Positions 1 to 6,177 of a DNA stretch of 6,177 nt are shown here, in pieces. Source of the DNA: Euryarchaeota archaeon UBA89 (lineage in GTDB: Archaea; Thermoplasmatota; Poseidoniia; Poseidoniales; Thalassarchaeaceae); assembly GCA_002495525.1 (NCBI GenBank), contig DAFS01000013.1, forward strand, positions 12,885-19,061, in the 5' to 3' direction. The notes under the pieces were generated by a model that worked only from the letters and a program-made list of their open reading frames with translations, made no database searches and was not told the DNA's origin. The position numbers and the translations under genes were made by a program. Numbering within the stretch: the stretch's first letter is position 1; the number at the start of each line of letters is the position of its first letter.

Positions 1-15
1 TAACTCTTGATGATT

Positions 16-22
16 GAGTGAT
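16..22 (+). promoter_or_regulatory. Possible ribosome binding site of ftsY
   Basis: GAGTGAT lies 3 bases before ATG 26 and partly matches the archaeal Shine-Dalgarno GAGGTGAT. The spacing is short and the match imperfect, so it is only weak support for choosing ATG 26 over TTG 14. Any promoter for ftsY would lie before the window. Confidence 0.3.
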
Positions 23-25
23 AAT

Positions 26-1300
26 ATGGGATTATTCGACCGATTCAAGAAAAAAACTAAAGATGCTGTCGACAGAAAAGAAATCACAGTTGAAGAGGGG
101 ACAAATGAAGCAGAGGAAATTCTTCAGAAAAGAGAAGAGTTATTGTTATCCATAGAGAAATCAAAAGCCAAAGATGCCCCTATTGTCAATACGCAATCCG
201 TAGAAATAAAAGAAGATGAATGGGATGATTTTTCCGACGACGAACCCAAAAATCCATTTTCTAAAGAAACGAATAAAAAAACTAGGAAAATAGCACAACA
301 GGCCGAGAAAACCGACCGTATAAAATCAATAAAACCAACACAAATCAAACCCATCGATCGTATGAAAACAACTACTGGGAGAGAATTGGTACCAGTTGTA
401 AAGGAATTCGAAATCGATTTATCAGATGCTAAAGTAACAAAGGGCGGTCAAATAATCCGCGGAGGACCTGTTTTAGACGAAATACTATTTGAACTCGAAG
501 AAGAACTGTTACAGTCCGACATGGGGCATTCAGCAGTCATGGAAGTGATAAGCACACTGAAGGCTAATTTAATCGGTTCAAGAATCAATATGCGTGTAGG
601 ATTAGACACAATAGTAGAGAAGATAGTTTACAAATCGTTACAAAATTTACTTGAGGCAGGATATTGGGATTTTGATAGAACAATTCATTCCTTTGTAACT
701 GAAGGAACCCCTGTCTCGATAATGATAGTCGGAGTCAATGGCACTGGTAAGACAACTACAACGGCCAAAATTGCGCATAGACTTACTGAACAAGGCTACT
801 CTGTGGTTTTAGCAGCAGCAGATACATTCCGTGCAGGAGCCATCGATCAGCTTGCAGCACATGCCGAAAATATCGGTGTTAGATGTATCAAAAGTCAGAG
901 AGGAGGAGATTCAGCAGCCGTTTCTAGAGACGCCATAGAAAGTGCAAAGGCCAAGGGAGACGATATTGTCATAATTGATACCGCAGGAAGAATGCAGAAT
1001 AAAACAAATCTAATGGAAGAACTTAGAAAAGTCCATAGAATTACCCAACCTCATTTAGTACTGTTTGTTGCTGATGCATTGGCAGGAAATGATGCGGTGA
1101 CCCAGGCTAAAGAATTTCAAAGAATATTAAATTTTGATGGCGTCGCATTATGTAAATTAGATACTGATGCCAAGGGTGGTGCTGCACTTTCTATAGCACA
1201 CGCTACTGGTAGACCAATCGTTTTAGCAGGCATCGGACAAGGCTATGATGATTTGAAAGATTTTGATCCAGAATGGTTCTTAGACTCTATATTAGAATGA
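26..1300 (+). CDS. ftsY: Signal recognition particle receptor FtsY (archaeal SRP-GTPase)
   Basis: A 424-residue SRP receptor GTPase. It docks ribosome-SRP complexes at the cytoplasmic membrane by forming a GTP-dependent heterodimer with SRP54 (Ffh), delivering nascent membrane and secreted proteins to the translocon. Residues 1-15 look like a short amphipathic membrane-binding helix (MGLFDRFKKK). Residues 20-115 are a highly charged, low-complexity A region, 130-225 the helical N domain and 228-424 the G domain. Visible motifs are the P-loop GVNGTGKTTT (236-245), DTFRAGAIDQL (266-276), DTAGR (318-322), ALAGNDAV (351-358), CKLDTDAKGG (376-385) and the FtsY signature GQGYDDLKDFDPEWF (404-418). 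The closing GQGYDDL and absence of an M domain separate it from SRP54. ATG 26 is preferred over TTG 14 because the protein then begins with the usual FtsY amphipathic helix. A GAGTGAT stretch just upstream may act as the ribosome site. The usual Thr of the G4 motif (TKxD) is Cys376. Confidence 0.97.
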   Translation: MGLFDRFKKKTKDAVDRKEITVEEGTNEAEEILQKREELLLSIEKSKAKDAPIVNTQSVEIKEDEWDDFSDDEPKNPFSKETNKKTRKIAQQAEKTDRIKSIKPTQIKPIDRMKTTTGRELVPVVKEFEIDLSDAKVTKGGQIIRGGPVLDEILFELEEELLQSDMGHSAVMEVISTLKANLIGSRINMRVGLDTIVEKIVYKSLQNLLEAGYWDFDRTIHSFVTEGTPVSIMIVGVNGTGKTTTTAKIAHRLTEQGYSVVLAAADTFRAGAIDQLAAHAENIGVRCIKSQRGGDSAAVSRDAIESAKAKGDDIVIIDTAGRMQNKTNLMEELRKVHRITQPHLVLFVADALAGNDAVTQAKEFQRILNFDGVALCKLDTDAKGGAALSIAHATGRPIVLAGIGQGYDDLKDFDPEWFLDSILE

Positions 1301-1349
1301 CTTTCACACCGCGTCTTTCATGTATCATACCCCTTGTGTGCGGTTTGAG

Positions 1350-1988
1350 ATGTCACGTGTAGCTCTTGTTGTAGTTGGCAATTCTATCTTAGAGGGCAGG
1401 CTAAGAAACATCATGTCCCGCAGAGGTTGGAGCGTTGAAATCTGTAATGATGGAGATAAAGCGGTGGATGAATATGTTCGTTTAGAGCCTGAATTAGTAT
1501 TCCTTACACTAGATTTACCAACAATGGATGGCCATATTGCCGCACTTGAAATGAGAGAAACAGATCCTAATGCCCGCATCATTTTTGTTTCTAGTAAAAC
1601 TAGATTATCTAAAACTCAGGACGCCGCATATTCTTCAGGAGCAGTTCTTACACTTGTCACTCCCGTGGCATTTAGCGATATAGACGAAAAATGGGAAGAA
1701 ATCATGGGAGATATACCCGAGGCCCCAGGTCTTCCCGATTTAGATGCATTATATCCAGAGTTAGAAGAGCCAACTCCAATATTGCCCCCCCTTCCTGAAC
1801 TACCTCCTCTCCCCACGCTCCCCGAGCCGCAAACCGTTATTGAAAAACCAAAGAAAAAACGTGGCAGAAAATTGAAGCTACTTATCTTATCAATAATATT
1901 GATTAGTTCTGGATTAGGTATAGCCCATTATTTGGAGTATATTGATATGCAAAATTATTATGACGACCTACTCGATTTTTTCAACTAG
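1350..1988 (+). CDS. Degenerate receiver (CheY-like) domain protein with proline-rich linker and C-terminal membrane anchor
   Basis: A 212-residue protein of unknown role. Residues 2-118 fit the response-regulator receiver fold: strand VALVVVGNS, GWSVEICNDGDKAVDEY, ELVFLTLDLPTMDG (48-61), RIIFVSS (76-82), SGAVLTLVTPV (96-106). The phosphorylation residues are gone: VGNS (9-12) replaces the acidic pair, Thr53 aligns with the phospho-acceptor Asp, and Thr104 with the invariant Lys. Ser81 keeps the Ser/Thr switch position. Residues 122-167 are a proline-rich linker with PPLP repeats. A basic patch KKKRGRK (168-174) precedes a hydrophobic helix at about 175-195 and an acidic, aromatic tail, predicting the receiver in the cytosol and the C-terminus outside. 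ATG 1350 is chosen because the fold starts there; ATG 1320 would add ten residues outside the fold. The gene starts 49 bases after ftsY with no visible promoter, so co-transcription is likely. Asp55, two residues on, could in principle be phosphorylated, but it is off register. Confidence 0.85.
   Translation: MSRVALVVVGNSILEGRLRNIMSRRGWSVEICNDGDKAVDEYVRLEPELVFLTLDLPTMDGHIAALEMRETDPNARIIFVSSKTRLSKTQDAAYSSGAVLTLVTPVAFSDIDEKWEEIMGDIPEAPGLPDLDALYPELEEPTPILPPLPELPPLPTLPEPQTVIEKPKKKRGRKLKLLILSIILISSGLGIAHYLEYIDMQNYYDDLLDFFN
1843..1859 (-). terminator. Possible T-rich transcription end for the pyrF operon
   Basis: On the minus strand this reads as a T6 run, CTTTGG, and a T5 run, about 110 bases past the stop of the small membrane protein gene and inside the opposing receiver gene. 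Archaeal RNA polymerase can terminate at T-rich tracts without a hairpin. The same bases encode the Lys-rich patch of the receiver protein, so the tract may exist only for coding reasons. Confidence 0.2.
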
Positions 1989-2219
1989 AACAGCAGGTAC
2001 AGAATCTACAAATGAACTACCTTCTGGTGCACTGGTCAAAATTTCAATTTTAACTGAAGAATCATTCAATAGTGTTTCATCATTATTCTCTAATCGATAA
2101 TTAAGTCTCCAGCGTTTTAGAACTTCCCTTGCAAGGATAAATATTGTAAGAAAAGAAATTCCAATTGCAGCGAACCAATATGTAGCATTCAGAGCAAGTT
2201 CTTCAATTGGCACAGACAT
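1968..2219 (-). CDS. Small single-helix membrane protein of unknown function, coupled to pyrF
   Basis: An 83-residue protein I do not recognise. A short N-terminal segment (MSVPIEELAL) leads into a hydrophobic helix at about 11-30 (WFAAIGISFLTIFILA), followed by basic residues REVLKRWRLNYR (31-42) and a polar, acidic tail to residue 83. The positive-inside rule predicts an outside N-terminus and a cytoplasmic tail of about 50 residues. No cysteines or enzyme motifs are seen. Evidence that it is a real gene: its ATG directly follows the pyrF stop codon (TAA then ATG), and a GAGG Shine-Dalgarno lies 7 bases upstream inside the end of pyrF. It also fills the space between pyrF and the convergent receiver gene. 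Its last 21 bases overlap the 3' end of that gene on the other strand. Co-expression with pyrF is likely, but a role in pyrimidine metabolism is not shown. Confidence 0.72.
   Translation of the reverse strand: MSVPIEELALNATYWFAAIGISFLTIFILAREVLKRWRLNYRLENNDETLLNDSSVKIEILTSAPEGSSFVDSVPAVLVEKIE
1976..1981 (+). terminator. Possible T-tract terminator of the ftsY transcript
   Basis: A T6 run sits in the last codons of the receiver-like gene, encoding Phe-Phe, where no intergenic space is left before the opposing gene. A T-tract of this kind could stop archaeal transcription shortly after the stop codon. No hairpin is seen. Confidence 0.2.
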
Positions 2220-3020
2220 TTATTTTCCTCGTTCAAGAATTGCATCCCAAGAAGCATTGGCGTATGCCTTAGCTGCCGCAACACGATCGCTCTGACCATG
2301 AATTCCTGACCCGACAATAATGATATCTGCTCCCGATGTAATACTATCTCTAGGATTCCCATATCTCTGTCCCATTTTTCCAGCCCCAGAATCTAGATTA
2401 ATGCCAGGCGTCCAAATCATTTGCCCTTCTCCTACCAAAGATCTCAATTGTATTATTTCTTCCGTAGAACTTCCGTTTCCAATATATCCAATCACATGAG
2501 GTGAACCTTTTCCTGTTTCAATAGTTTTCTTTGTATAATCTGGATTTAGAAGGTTACCACGGCTTGACATTTGTGCCAATAGTAAAATCCCTCCAATGCG
2601 TTCTACGTCTGCCCAACCTGCTGCAATCCCATCGACGATATCCGGGCCCGAAATTCTGTGTGCGGTTACAATATCTGCCCAAGAACGTATATCGTAAATC
2701 CCGGCCATTTGATTTTGTGATATTTTTCCAATATCAGCAAATTTCCTATCCTCAAAAAGTAATAAATCTAGTGAAGACGCTAATTCTGTTAATTTCTTCC
2801 AGTCTTCCTTACTGAAATCTTTTACCATATCCACATGTGTCTTCAAAGCTGCAATATATGGCCCCACTTCTGTAATTAATTCAATCAAATCAGAGATAGA
2901 TTCTACGTCAGCCGCCAGACATACAAGTGATTTCTTCTTTGCAGCTACTTCCATAACGCGATGAGCCAAAGGATTTGCACAATTTTCCCATCTTGAACCC
3001 CATACAGTCTGTGCCTTCAT
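2220..3020 (-). CDS. pyrF: Orotidine 5'-phosphate decarboxylase, eukaryotic URA3-like type
   Basis: A 266-residue cytosolic TIM-barrel enzyme that decarboxylates OMP to UMP, the last step of de novo pyrimidine synthesis. It aligns by eye along its length with yeast Ura3. Visible motifs are LAADV (Asp38), LKTHVDMVKDF (Lys60), LLLFEDRKFADIG with the catalytic Asp91-x-Lys93-x-x-Asp96, SWADIVTAH, LLLAQMSSRGN (Ser152), IWTPGINLD and GQRY (Gln218, Tyr220). The FEDRKFADIG form and 266-residue length match the eukaryotic class rather than the shorter (about 210-230) archaeal enzymes, whose motif resembles DFKVADIP. At IIIVGSGI (234-241), Ser238 stands where Ura3 has Arg235, which binds the substrate phosphate. 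The chosen start is ATG 3020. GTG 3032 in the same frame would add four residues and cannot be excluded. The gene is divergent from purSL and runs directly into the small membrane protein gene. Confidence 0.95.
   Translation of the reverse strand: MKAQTVWGSRWENCANPLAHRVMEVAAKKKSLVCLAADVESISDLIELITEVGPYIAALKTHVDMVKDFSKEDWKKLTELASSLDLLLFEDRKFADIGKISQNQMAGIYDIRSWADIVTAHRISGPDIVDGIAAGWADVERIGGILLLAQMSSRGNLLNPDYTKKTIETGKGSPHVIGYIGNGSSTEEIIQLRSLVGEGQMIWTPGINLDSGAGKMGQRYGNPRDSITSGADIIIVGSGIHGQSDRVAAAKAYANASWDAILERGK
2227..2230 (-). promoter_or_regulatory. Ribosome binding site of the small membrane protein gene
   Basis: On the minus strand GAGG, within CGAGGAAAATAAATG, lies 7 bases before the ATG at 2219. 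It sits within the last codons of pyrF. It is the clearest Shine-Dalgarno site in the window and supports translation of the small downstream gene, probably by ribosomes finishing pyrF. Confidence 0.6.
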
Positions 3021-3145
3021 GTTTCCAAACACAGACTATAGGTATGTTAACTCATCGCCTATTTTTATGAGATGAAGTCTATGCTCCGCACCACTTTGAT
3101 TATTGACGAGTTATTACGCGAACCACTCATAGGCGGCGGGACCAG
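3021..3145. promoter_or_regulatory. Divergent promoter region between pyrF and purSL
   Basis: About 125 bases separate the starts of the two divergent nucleotide-synthesis genes, so both promoters must lie here or just inside the genes. The pyrF side is AT-rich. The purSL side ends in a GC-rich stretch (GGCGGCGGGACC) just before the ATG. For purSL only weak AT-rich candidates are visible, TTTGATTATTGA (3095-3106) and TTATTA (3111-3116). AGGCGG (3131-3136), 9 bases before the start, is at best a degenerate Shine-Dalgarno. Short palindromes (CTATAG at 3036, GTTAAC at 3046) are present but too short to call operators. Confidence 0.5.
3060..3068 (-). promoter_or_regulatory. Possible TATA box for pyrF
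   Basis: Read on the minus strand, ATAAAAATA is centred 44 bases before ATG 3020 and 32 before GTG 3032. An archaeal TATA box lies about 26 bases before the transcription start. That would place the start near 3038, giving a leader of about 17 bases to the ATG or 5 to the GTG. No strong BRE is seen next to it. The call rests on composition and spacing only. Confidence 0.35.
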
Positions 3146-6100
3146 ATGGGCCAAGTACAAATTTTTAATTTTCAAGTCGCCACTCGAGATATAGAAGGTT
3201 TGACCGATGCTCGCGGAGAATCAATCAAAGCAATGTTAGAATCTGATTATTCTATTTCAGTAAAATCTGTGAAGGTGATATTAGGCTATCAGGTAAAAAC
3301 GAATATCACCGAAAAAGAGGCAGAACGTGCAATATATGATTTATTTGCAGACCCCATAATCGAATTCGGGGCCTTGAACCAATCATTAATTGATAATAAA
3401 AAATTATTCCCTAAATCTCCAGAAATCGCAATTACTGTTGGGTTTAAACCGGGCGTTACAGACAATGCGGGACAAGCAGGTCTAGACGGCCTAACAACTA
3501 TCTTTACCGAAGCATCAGACGAATCACAAGTTTCTACAACTATGACATATTTGTTTTGGGGTGTTCCTAATGATGTTTCACCAACATGGCTGACTAGTAA
3601 GTTGCATAATCAAATGATTGAACGTGCAAGTATCTCTGATAGAAAACAATGCCTAAACTCAAACTGGCCAGAGTTAGATTTCCCAGAGAGACCTACGTTA
3701 ATGGAACAACCATCAGCAACAGTCAATCTAGAAGTAAGTGATGAAGAATTAATTGAAATCAGTGAAAAAGGCCTTTTAGCATTAAATTTGAAAGAAATGA
3801 AAGCAATACAGGCAAATTATAGAAGTCCGACAGTCCGCTCTGCAAGAAAGAAATTAGGTCTTCCAGAAAATGCTCCAACAGATGCAGAACTCGAGTGCCT
3901 TGCTCAAACATGGTCGGAACATTGCTGTCATAAAATATTCGCAGCCAATATTCATCATGTAGATCATGAGACGGGAGAAGATACTTACATCGATTCATTA
4001 TTCAAAACTCACATCGTGAAACCAACCTTGGATATACAATCAGAAGTCGATTGGTTACTGAGTATCTTTCATGACAACTCAGGAGTGATTGCTTGGAACG
4101 ATTCATGGAGCCTTTGTATCAAAGCAGAGACTCATAATTCTCCAAGTGCACTCGATCCTTATGGTGGTGCAATGACAGGAATAGTGGGAGTCAACCGAGA
4201 TATTTTGGGTACTGGATTAGGTGCAAGGCCAATAGCTAATACAGATGTATTTTGTTTCGGCCCTCCAGATTATTCAGGACATTTACCTGAAGGTTTATTC
4301 CATCCTTCTCGAGTATTTCGAGGAGTACACGCCGGTGTAAGGGCGGGAGGTAATGAGTCAGGAATTCCAACAGTAAACGGCTCTATTGTTTTTGATGAGA
4401 GATACTTAGGTAAACCATTAGTTTACTGTGGAACCGTTGGTATAATGCCCAGGGTATTACCCGATGGAAGGCAGAGTCACAATAAAACACCACAACCGGG
4501 GAATATCATTTACATGGTAGGTGGAAGAGTTGGTAGCGATGGAATCCATGGGGCAACTTTTTCCAGTCTTGAATTGACAGAAGATAGTCCTTCTTCAGCA
4601 GTTCAGATAGGAGACCCAATCACTCAGAAGAAAATGATAGATATGGTATTGGAAGCCAGAGATCTAGGATTGATACAAGTAATTACCGATAATGGCGCAG
4701 GCGGATTATCTAGTAGTGTAGGTGAATTAGCAGAATTAACCGGTGGAGCAGATTTAGATTTAGCCGCAGTCCCTTTGAAACAACCAGGGCTAAGCAAATG
4801 GGAGATATTAGTGTCTGAGTCACAAGAGAGAATGACAATAGGAATTAATCCTGAAGACTGTGAAGAGTTTGAAAAACTAGCAAAGTTGCACGAGGTAGAG
4901 GCTACTGCAGTAGGTAAATTTACTGACTCAGGAGCATTTGTTGTGCGCTATGGTGATGAAACGGTTGCCCATTTACCAATTTCATTCTTGCATGACGGAT
5001 GTCCTCAATTACAATTAGAATCAGAATGGCAAGTCCCAAACCACCGTCCAATTCTATTTCCCTCTGCAGATGCAGTCGAGATGGGAAAAATCCTATCGAG
5101 ATTGATGGCTAGACCTAATGTCGCTAGCAAGGAATGGTGGGTAAGATCTTATGATCATGAAGTAATCGCTCAGTCAGTTATCAAACCATTTGGTGGAGTA
5201 AATCACGATTCACCAGGAGATGCAGCAGTAATTGCACCAATTCAAGGAAAAACTCAGGGAGCGGTAATTTCAAATGGAATTGTTCCAAGATATTCAGATA
5301 TTGATTCGTATGCTATGGCAGCAGCCAGTATCGACGAGGCACTACGGAATGCAGTGTGTGTAGGTGTAGATTTAGAATTGATAGCTGGCCTTGATAATTT
5401 TTGTTGGCCGGATCCTGTAGAATCTGCGAAAACACCCGATGGGCGTTACAAATTAGCACAATTAGTTAGAGCAAATAGAGCATTAGATGAAGTATGTAGG
5501 GCGTATAATCTACCATGTATAAGTGGCAAAGATTCTATGAAAAATGATGCAACATTAGACGGTGAAAAAATCAGCGTTCCTCCAACGCTTTTATTCAGTT
5601 TAATTGGTAATCACTCAGATGTAAGAAAGGCAGTATCTAGTGACTTCAAACAAATTGGAGACATGATATATCTTGTAGGAGAAACTCATCAAGAGTTAGG
5701 TGCTAGTGAATTAGCTTTCATGCTACGTGATGAATCAAAAGGAAAGAGCGGTATTGGCGGCCGAGTTCCGCAGATTGACACATCTAGAAATTTATCACTA
5801 TATCATAGTCTGACGAAAGCCATGTCAAATGAATTAGTTTCAAGTGCTCATGATTGTAGTGATGCCGGACTTGCGGCGGCAGTAGCAGAATGTTGTTTTG
5901 GATGTGATTCAGGTGCCGATTTAGATATATCAGATATATTTCATGCTGACATTAATTTGGATAATTGGGGCGCTCTATTCGGAGAGAGCCTTGGTAGGAT
6001 TTTAGTTAGTGTAAAACCAGAAAACTCCGAAATTTTTGAGGCTTCTATGGAAGGACATGAATGTAATTACTTAGGCAAAGTTAACTCAGGAGACGACATA

Positions 6101-6177
6101 ACAATTTCACACCAAGACACTCCTATACTAAATGCTTCAATGTCTGAACTGAGAGACTCTTGGAAAAATACCTTGAA
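3146..6177 (+). CDS. purL: Phosphoribosylformylglycinamidine synthase, PurS-PurL fusion (3' end cut by window)
   Basis: 1010 codons are visible, with no stop before the edge. The enzyme converts FGAR, ATP and glutamine-derived ammonia to FGAM, step four of purine synthesis. Residues 4-80 and 92-165 look like two tandem PurS-like units; the first ends in FADPIIEFGALN (67-78), the second has ITVGFKPGVTDNAGQAG (96-112). A linker with LNLKEMKAIQANY (213-225) precedes the PurL core. The core shows AQTWSEHCCHK (253-263, catalytic His259), ETHNSPSALDPYGGAMTG (328-345), GSDGIHGATFSS (463-474), TDNGAGGLSSSVGEL (514-528) and SESQERM (557-563). It continues with GGVNHDSPGDAAVIAP (683-698), ISGKDSMKND (792-801) and HDCSDAGLAAAVAE (902-915). 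ATG 3146 is the only standard start after the in-frame TGA at 3104. The closing LRDSWKNTL resembles the usual PurL C-terminus, so few residues may be missing. A fused PurQ glutaminase beyond the edge cannot be excluded. The product might equally be named purSL. Confidence 0.96.
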   Translation, partial: MGQVQIFNFQVATRDIEGLTDARGESIKAMLESDYSISVKSVKVILGYQVKTNITEKEAERAIYDLFADPIIEFGALNQSLIDNKKLFPKSPEIAITVGFKPGVTDNAGQAGLDGLTTIFTEASDESQVSTTMTYLFWGVPNDVSPTWLTSKLHNQMIERASISDRKQCLNSNWPELDFPERPTLMEQPSATVNLEVSDEELIEISEKGLLALNLKEMKAIQANYRSPTVRSARKKLGLPENAPTDAELECLAQTWSEHCCHKIFAANIHHVDHETGEDTYIDSLFKTHIVKPTLDIQSEVDWLLSIFHDNSGVIAWNDSWSLCIKAETHNSPSALDPYGGAMTGIVGVNRDILGTGLGARPIANTDVFCFGPPDYSGHLPEGLFHPSRVFRGVHAGVRAGGNESGIPTVNGSIVFDERYLGKPLVYCGTVGIMPRVLPDGRQSHNKTPQPGNIIYMVGGRVGSDGIHGATFSSLELTEDSPSSAVQIGDPITQKKMIDMVLEARDLGLIQVITDNGAGGLSSSVGELAELTGGADLDLAAVPLKQPGLSKWEILVSESQERMTIGINPEDCEEFEKLAKLHEVEATAVGKFTDSGAFVVRYGDETVAHLPISFLHDGCPQLQLESEWQVPNHRPILFPSADAVEMGKILSRLMARPNVASKEWWVRSYDHEVIAQSVIKPFGGVNHDSPGDAAVIAPIQGKTQGAVISNGIVPRYSDIDSYAMAAASIDEALRNAVCVGVDLELIAGLDNFCWPDPVESAKTPDGRYKLAQLVRANRALDEVCRAYNLPCISGKDSMKNDATLDGEKISVPPTLLFSLIGNHSDVRKAVSSDFKQIGDMIYLVGETHQELGASELAFMLRDESKGKSGIGGRVPQIDTSRNLSLYHSLTKAMSNELVSSAHDCSDAGLAAAVAECCFGCDSGADLDISDIFHADINLDNWGALFGESLGRILVSVKPENSEIFEASMEGHECNYLGKVNSGDDITISHQDTPILNASMSELRDSWKNTL

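Noticed and set aside
1..25. Several stop triplets before ftsY that could be the end of an upstream gene
   Set aside because: Too little sequence is present to assign a frame or product.
124..354. A 76-residue - strand ORF with hydrophobic N-terminus
   Set aside because: It lies antisense to the charged A region of FtsY; Lys/Glu-rich codons read backwards give Phe/Ser-rich hydrophobic stretches.
1301..1349. A possible hairpin between ftsY and the receiver-like gene (CACACCGC and GTGTGCGG)
   Set aside because: The two arms are not reverse complements of each other beyond about four bases, so no stable stem is formed.
1325..1816. Two - strand ORFs (85 and 66 residues) opposite the receiver-like gene, one rich in Gly and Ser
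   Set aside because: Their composition is explained by reading the opposite strand of the receiver and proline-linker codons; no start signals or motifs.
2531..2815. A 94-residue + strand ORF
   Set aside because: It lies wholly antisense within pyrF, which has clear family motifs, and shows no domain of its own.
3072..3194. A 40-codon + strand ORF starting at ATG 3072 in the pyrF-purSL gap and overlapping the purSL start out of frame
   Set aside because: No Shine-Dalgarno, no recognisable domain, and most of its second half is an out-of-frame reading of purSL. It could act as an upstream ORF, but nothing in the sequence supports that.
3759..3998. A 79-residue - strand ORF
   Set aside because: Antisense shadow inside purSL, whose reading frame is well supported by conserved motifs.

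Overview
The window looks like a chromosomal segment of a marine planktonic archaeon, most likely of the Marine Group II / Poseidoniales type. The basis is an archaeal-type FtsY, AT-rich DNA (about 40% GC by eye), very tight gene packing, and short leaders with few clear Shine-Dalgarno sites. The lineage is an inference. No rRNA, tRNA, insertion sequence, CRISPR array or integrase is visible, and no stretch longer than about 130 bases lacks a gene.

Layout, left to right. On the + strand, ftsY (26-1300; SRP receptor GTPase) is followed by a gene (1350-1988) for a degenerate response-regulator receiver domain. That protein also has a proline-rich linker and a C-terminal membrane anchor. The two genes are close enough to share a transcript. 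On the - strand, pyrF (3020-2220; orotidine 5'-phosphate decarboxylase) is followed with no gap (TAA directly followed by ATG) by a small one-helix membrane protein (2219-1968). The 3' end of the small gene overlaps the 3' end of the receiver gene by 21 bases. On the + strand, divergent from pyrF, a long ORF (3146 to the window edge) encodes a PurS-PurL fusion, the FGAR amidotransferase synthase subunit. It is cut by the window end very near the end of the PurL part.

How the genes fit together. pyrF (last step of de novo UMP synthesis) and purSL (fourth step of IMP synthesis) diverge from a region of about 125 bases, which could coordinate pyrimidine and purine synthesis. ftsY and the anchored receiver-like protein both concern the cytoplasmic face of the membrane, but no functional link can be proven from sequence.

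Most notable points: the receiver-like protein has lost all phosphorylation residues and gained a tail anchor; the decarboxylase is of the eukaryotic URA3 type rather than the usual archaeal type, with Ser where the phosphate-binding Arg is expected; and an unrecognised small membrane protein appears translationally coupled to pyrF. None of these amounts to a clearly new multi-gene system.
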